A stretch of 64,000 nucleotides of DNA, from NCBI RefSeq assembly GCF_032884065.1, contig NW_027063134.1:24348-88347 (forward strand), in the 5' to 3' direction. The notes under the pieces were generated by a model. That model was not told the origin of the DNA, did not search any database, and saw only the letters and a list, made by a program, of their open reading frames with translations. The DNA is from Artemia franciscana (taxonomy: Eukaryota > Arthropoda > Branchiopoda > Anostraca > Artemiidae). Made by a program: the position numbers and the translations under genes. Of the stretch, positions 60,176-64,000 are shown one piece after another (position 1 is the stretch's first letter; each line of letters starts with the position of its first letter).

Positions 60176-60700
60176 CTGAAATCAACAAAAATTAAACCCG
60201 GCACGATGACATTTTCTTCTATGTCTTTCACATAGAAAAAGATATAGGGGAGATTCAGAGGGAAATGAAGAGGCAGATAAAATGGATAGAGTAAGGAGAG
60301 TAGGAGACTAGAAAGAGACTAGAAAATGGAAAAGAGACGAGATGTGAGAAGACAGGAAGAATAAGAAAGAAATGAAGGTAAAAAGGAGGGAGATCCGGGC
60401 CTCTTGGTGCTCCATCATGGACCTGAGCACCAGCTGCTCCTTGAACATATTAACCTGGCATGATTTACTGAAACCAACAAAAGTTAAACCCAACAACGAT
60501 AATATATTCTTCTGTCTTTGAAACAGAAAAGGGTATAGGTATAGTTCAGAGAAAAATGAGGAGAAACGTGAAAAGAATGGGTAGAGTAAGAAGAGAATGA
60601 GACTAGAAAGAAAATGGAAAAGAGATGATGGATGAGAAGACAGATAATAAGAAAAAGAACAGAAGGGAGATTGAAAAGGAGGGAGATATGGATGATGTGC
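60117..60700 (-). repeat. INTS11: Tandem duplication of INTS11 exon A border (two units of about 295 bp)
   Basis: 60117-60400 and 60409-60700 share exon sequence, splice acceptor and the purine-rich intron beyond (AACAAAARTTAAACCC, TTCTTCTRTGTCTTT, GAGACTAGAAA, AAAAGGAGGGAGAT) in the same order at an offset of about 292. Divergence is considerable, so the duplication is old. It copied the first two-thirds of exon A. Confidence 0.85.
60409..60467 (-). pseudogene. INTS11: Decayed copy of INTS11 exon A 5' part
   Basis: Starts after a retained acceptor (GGTTTCAG). In the frame of exon A it reads stop-IMPG-stop-YVQGAAGAQVHDGA: the first codon TTG is TAA and the Y-C region has become TAA-TAT. With two stops and no donor it cannot be a working alternative exon. 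Confidence 0.85.
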
Positions 60701-61870
60701 CAATGAGATGTGAAAACGAAAGACAGAGGCACAGGAGGGAGAAACAATAAAAAAAAATGCTGGGAAACAGAGACAGAGAGTGAATGGTAATGAAGGTGCA
60801 GAAAGGCAGAAGAGAGAGAAACGAAACAAAAGTCAAAGGGAGTAGGACGTAAGAATGTGATCAGAAATATAGGAAGAGGAATAGAGAGATGGAGACATAT
60901 AAAGAGATGAATACGAATTACCGAAAAGAAAAATCGCGACCGGTGTTAATGGGTCTCGATAGAGATTTTTGATGGAAGAAAAGCAAAATGACTAAAAAAA
61001 TGCGATGTTAAATACAAAAACAAAACTTTCAAAGAAAGGGATTAGAAATTAAAAAAAAAACAAATGATCAGAATTTAAAAAAAAAAAAAAAAATCAAAAT
61101 TCCATCAGAATTCAGCAGATATAGAAAATAAAGTGTAAGAAAAGATTCATAAACATTGAAGGAAACACAAAAAAGTACAAAACTAAAAATAAAAGTAACG
61201 ATAAAAAAATTTGGCCTACAAAGCTTTACTTTTTTAAAGCTTTACCGCCCTAAATGCATACAGGTATGCGCGAGCATTTTATTATTTTCAATGAGGGACA
61301 AGCACATATGACGTATTTACTTCAAGTGACAAACGACAATATTTTCAAACACGTGTTTAAGAATATTTTTGTAGAAACCTAAACAGTTATTTTTTTTTCA
61401 TTTTCTCGGTGGCAAAATTATTATTAAACTTTTTCTTCCTACCTTGGGATCAAAACATCATAAATAAAAAAATTTCAAGAACACTACATTAGTCTGAACA
61501 GTCAAAGGTCTGAAAAATGTGCCACTCCTCATGCCACCTCCTCGGGTAGCACGTTAAGTGCCATCCCAGGGATAAGAGACCAAAATTATGTAAATACTCT
61601 GTATAAAGGAGAGGCGTCATAGATATATTTTCAAACTGTTCTGGTAACGAAATGTAAGTAAATAGCAGTCCGTATCAATACTACCCAAAACAAAAAAAAA
61701 GGAATTTGAATAGTATTATATGTATCACAAGAATTTCTCTAGCAGGTCAGAGAGACCTATATATGAGGTCAACAGTCCCTACCAACCAAAAATATAAAAT
61801 TTGAATCTTTTAACGACAGTACAGGAGCGTGACTTTTTTTTTTGTTCACTTAATGTTAATTAAGAAAATT
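60701..61870. other. Purine-rich and AT-rich intron or intergenic sequence
   Basis: 60700-60900 is an AGAGAA/GAAA-rich low-complexity stretch (its antisense open frames are Phe/Ser-rich and not credible proteins). The rest is AT-rich. The expected INTS11 exon with the FATPGMLHAG-type motif was not found. Confidence 0.45.
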
Positions 61871-62548
61871 AATGTTAAGAAGACTAAGTCAATAAGGTTA
61901 GGAATATGTGAAGATGAAAAGGTGACGTTGGGTAACAAAAAAATTGATCAGGTGGGCAGCTTCACTTACCTTGGTAGTATTATTAGTTAAGACGGTGGTA
62001 GCAGTGAAGATGTTAAAAGTAGGATAACCAAGGCTCAGGGTCTTTTTTTCACAGTTAAAAAAAAAGTTTTGAAGAACAGGAAGATAAGTATGCAAACCAA
62101 GATTAAAATATTGGAAGGTACAGTGATATCAGTGGTCAAATATGGCTCTGAAGCATAGGTGCTCCGAAAAGCGGATGAAGATATACTAGATGTATTCCAG
62201 AGAAATTGCCTACGGATCGTTCTCGGTACCCTACTGACTGACCGTATTTCAAACAGTAGGCTTTACGAAAAATGTTCTTCAATCCCGCTTTCAAGGACTA
62301 TAATGAAAAAAAGGTTGAGATGGCTAGGGTACGTTCTGCGGATGCAGGATGACAGATTGCAGAAGATTCTCCTTTTCGGCCAACCGTCTAGAGCTAATCG
62401 GAAAGCAGGTTGTCCTCTTCTGAGGTGGGAGGATGTCATAAAGAAATATTTATAGCAAATGGGAACTTCCTGGGAGGGTGTAATGAGGAAGGCTTTGAAT
62501 AGATTGGGATGGAGGAGGAGCTTGCGTAGGTGTGTTGGCCTCAGGTAG
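61871..62548 (+). pseudogene. LINE-E: 3' end of a non-LTR reverse transcriptase ORF2
   Basis: One frame throughout, with three stops: NVKKTKSIRLGI, VGSFTYLGSIIS (stop) DGGSSEDVKSRI, ISMQTKIKILEGTVISVVKY, GSEA (stop, TAG for the usual TGG Trp) VLRKADEDILDVFQRNCLRI, KKRLRWLGYVLRMQDDRL, then a stop at 62453 and SWEGVMRKALNRLGWRRSLR. This is the connection/thumb region typical of arthropod LINEs. There is no palm domain, so it is a 5'-truncated insertion. Confidence 0.82.
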
Positions 62549-64000
62549 CTTGGTGCTGTGGTAAGTTGTAAGGAGAAAAGTTTGAGGGAAAAGTAAATTT
62601 TCCCTCAAAAGGTATAATCACTAATGTTTTTTTCCAGGGGTGATCGTATCAAACTGGTGGGCGAAGATTGTCGGGAGAGGGCTTGCTATAAGAGATATCC
62701 AAGCTTTTTCGCTCTTTTTAGTTAAATAAAGTGATAACACTAAATCTGAGCACCAATTTCTTCCATTTTGAATTGAAGAACAACGAATCTCGTCTAAACA
62801 AGTAAAAATTACATCAAGAGAAAATTCTGAAACTCAATTCTAAGCCAATTGGGTTAGAACTATGGGTCACTTCTAGAGCCCCCCCCCCCCCAATCTCAGG
62901 GGATAAACTGGCACACTGTGAGACATTCGCCCCTAAGCGTACATACTCTATAAAAATTATGTCTTTATTATAGCGACCGTATATCCAATAAAAGTAACAG
63001 TTAGAGGAGTTGAGGGCAGAATGAGGCTGATACTGAAAACAAACATAAAATTTAAGAAAAAGAAAATTTTCTGTGAGGCCAATTGTACCGCTTAGAAGCG
63101 TGAAATCCAAAAAAGGTTTTTGACAGTTTAATAGAGCATAGATACGTAATAGCCGAATTGTTAGTGCGCTAGACATGAAATACTTTTTGCGTGAGTACGG
63201 GTGTTCCGAGTCCTTGTGTCGCTGGTTATTTTGTTCGGAGCGAGAGTCAGCGGTGTGACTGTAAGCTCAGTCAGAGTCTACCAGAACTAAAAGGGCAGCT
63301 GGAGAAATCTTGGGAGGGGGACAAGAAAGGAATTGGCTGATTTGCCACAACCATGCATTGCACTCCGGCCGAAGGCAGAGAATCAGGAAATCAATATTTG
63401 TGCTACGCAGACCATTGTTCAGGATGCGATTTTTTTTTTAGGGTATATCAGGCTTTGCTGAGATAAGAGTAAGGCAAGGATTTCCAACCAGCATGATTGG
63501 AGGGCTCTTAGAAGGGTATTTGGGCATATGCTCCCTCTCTTCGATTTTTTATCATTGAAAAGGGTATGATAATAATATGTGAAGGCATTTTTATTTACTT
63601 ATGCTCTTCTGGTTCAATCTTTCACTTGTTTGAGTGACATTAGTGAGTTCTTCTTGGCTTTCTGTCACCGTTCTTCTTATGAATATACTTCCAATATGCC
63701 CTCTTAACTTCTTCCTTTCTTGCTTCTTGAATTACTGGGAAGAATTTTCATTCAGTTGATACAGATGAATGGGCTGAATGGGCTATTTTGGGTTTTACAT
63801 CAGCATTTACCACAAACATATGCTTTTAATATTTTAACTAAACTCTAATGTTATGATTTTGAATTACCTATGTCCTTCCTGTTCAACTACTCATTCAGTC
63901 GACTGAGCTTTTCTGGGCTCTCTGTCTGCATCCCGCATGCGCATTTGCTTTTAACATACCAGCCTAAAAACTCGCTTTTGCTTTTCGAATTGCATTCTTC
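62549..64000. other. Noncoding end of window
   Basis: Includes a C11 tract (about 62880-62890) and a SINE-like head (63150). 63590-64000 is T/C-rich without recognised genes. Confidence 0.4.
63150..63420 (+). mobile_element. Possible tRNA-derived SINE
   Basis: A-box match TAGCCGAATTG (63150-63160) and, 43 bases on, a B-box with one extra base, GTTCCGAGTCC (63203-63213). This is followed by about 200 unrelated bases ending in a run GCATTGCACTCCGGCCGAAG. No target duplication was identified. Confidence 0.4.

Noticed and set aside
60308-60829. 173-residue Phe/Ser-rich open frames on the minus strand
   Set aside because: They are antisense to a low-complexity purine-rich stretch and overlap the decayed INTS11 exon copy in the wrong frame.

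Overview
The window is an AT-rich, intron-containing, transposon-dense stretch of an invertebrate nuclear genome, most likely an arthropod. Exons are short with GT-AG borders. A DnaJ-type gene has a TATA box 31 bases before a TCAGT initiator, an arthropod-style core promoter. Helitrons, several non-LTR retrotransposons (here called LINE-A to LINE-E) and tRNA-type SINEs fill most of the space. A run of exactly 100 N (18657-18756) marks a scaffold gap of unknown size. I see nothing bacterial, no CRISPR array and no rRNA gene.

Layout. 0.4 kb: the last coding exon of a nitric oxide synthase-like (NOS-like) reductase, plus strand. 1.3-2.8 kb: LINE-C relic. 2.8-7.6 kb: broken Helitron (Rep plus PIF1-type helicase), minus strand. 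6.6-10.4 kb and 28.3-35.6 kb: the two arms of a large inverted repeat built of Helitron, LINE-B and LINE-A pieces. Between the arms lie two near-identical tandem copies of an 8-kb unit (T1 10.8-18.7 kb, T2 19.7-27.6 kb). Each unit carries one NOS-like exon, one intronless DnaJ/zinc-ribbon gene with its promoter, and the PHD-finger ORF1 of LINE-A. LINE-A continues out of T2 through an endonuclease-reverse transcriptase ORF2 to 32.65 kb. 36-46.4 kb: two further NOS-like exons on the minus strand inside an intron with nested duplications, one of which carries a misplaced extra exon with a dead splice acceptor. 46.4-53 kb: intron-like or intergenic repeats with a Helentron-type end and a perfect 40-bp hairpin. 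53.3-60.2 kb: three consecutive phase-0 exons of Integrator subunit 11 (INTS11), minus strand, with a decayed duplicate of one exon next door. 61.9-62.5 kb: LINE-E relic. SINEs or SINE-like heads lie at 58.6 and 63.15 kb.

Host genes. INTS11 (RNA endonuclease of the Integrator complex) is the most secure. The NOS-like exons together cover much of the C-terminal NADPH-binding half of a diflavin reductase, with matching splice phases, but they lie on both strands in an order that no single transcript can use. The window therefore holds either scrambled gene copies, an inversion, or an assembly error. The DnaJ pair is the only complete, apparently intact gene set.

Main points for follow-up: the NOS-like exons scattered across duplications; a DnaJ gene pair whose coding sequence differs far more than its flanks, with every visible change altering the protein; a giant inverted repeat flanking a tandem duplication; and an excess of the palindrome TGACGTCA in both Helitron 5' ends and the DnaJ promoters. 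All similarity statements are from reading the sequence and from remembered family motifs; no search was run.
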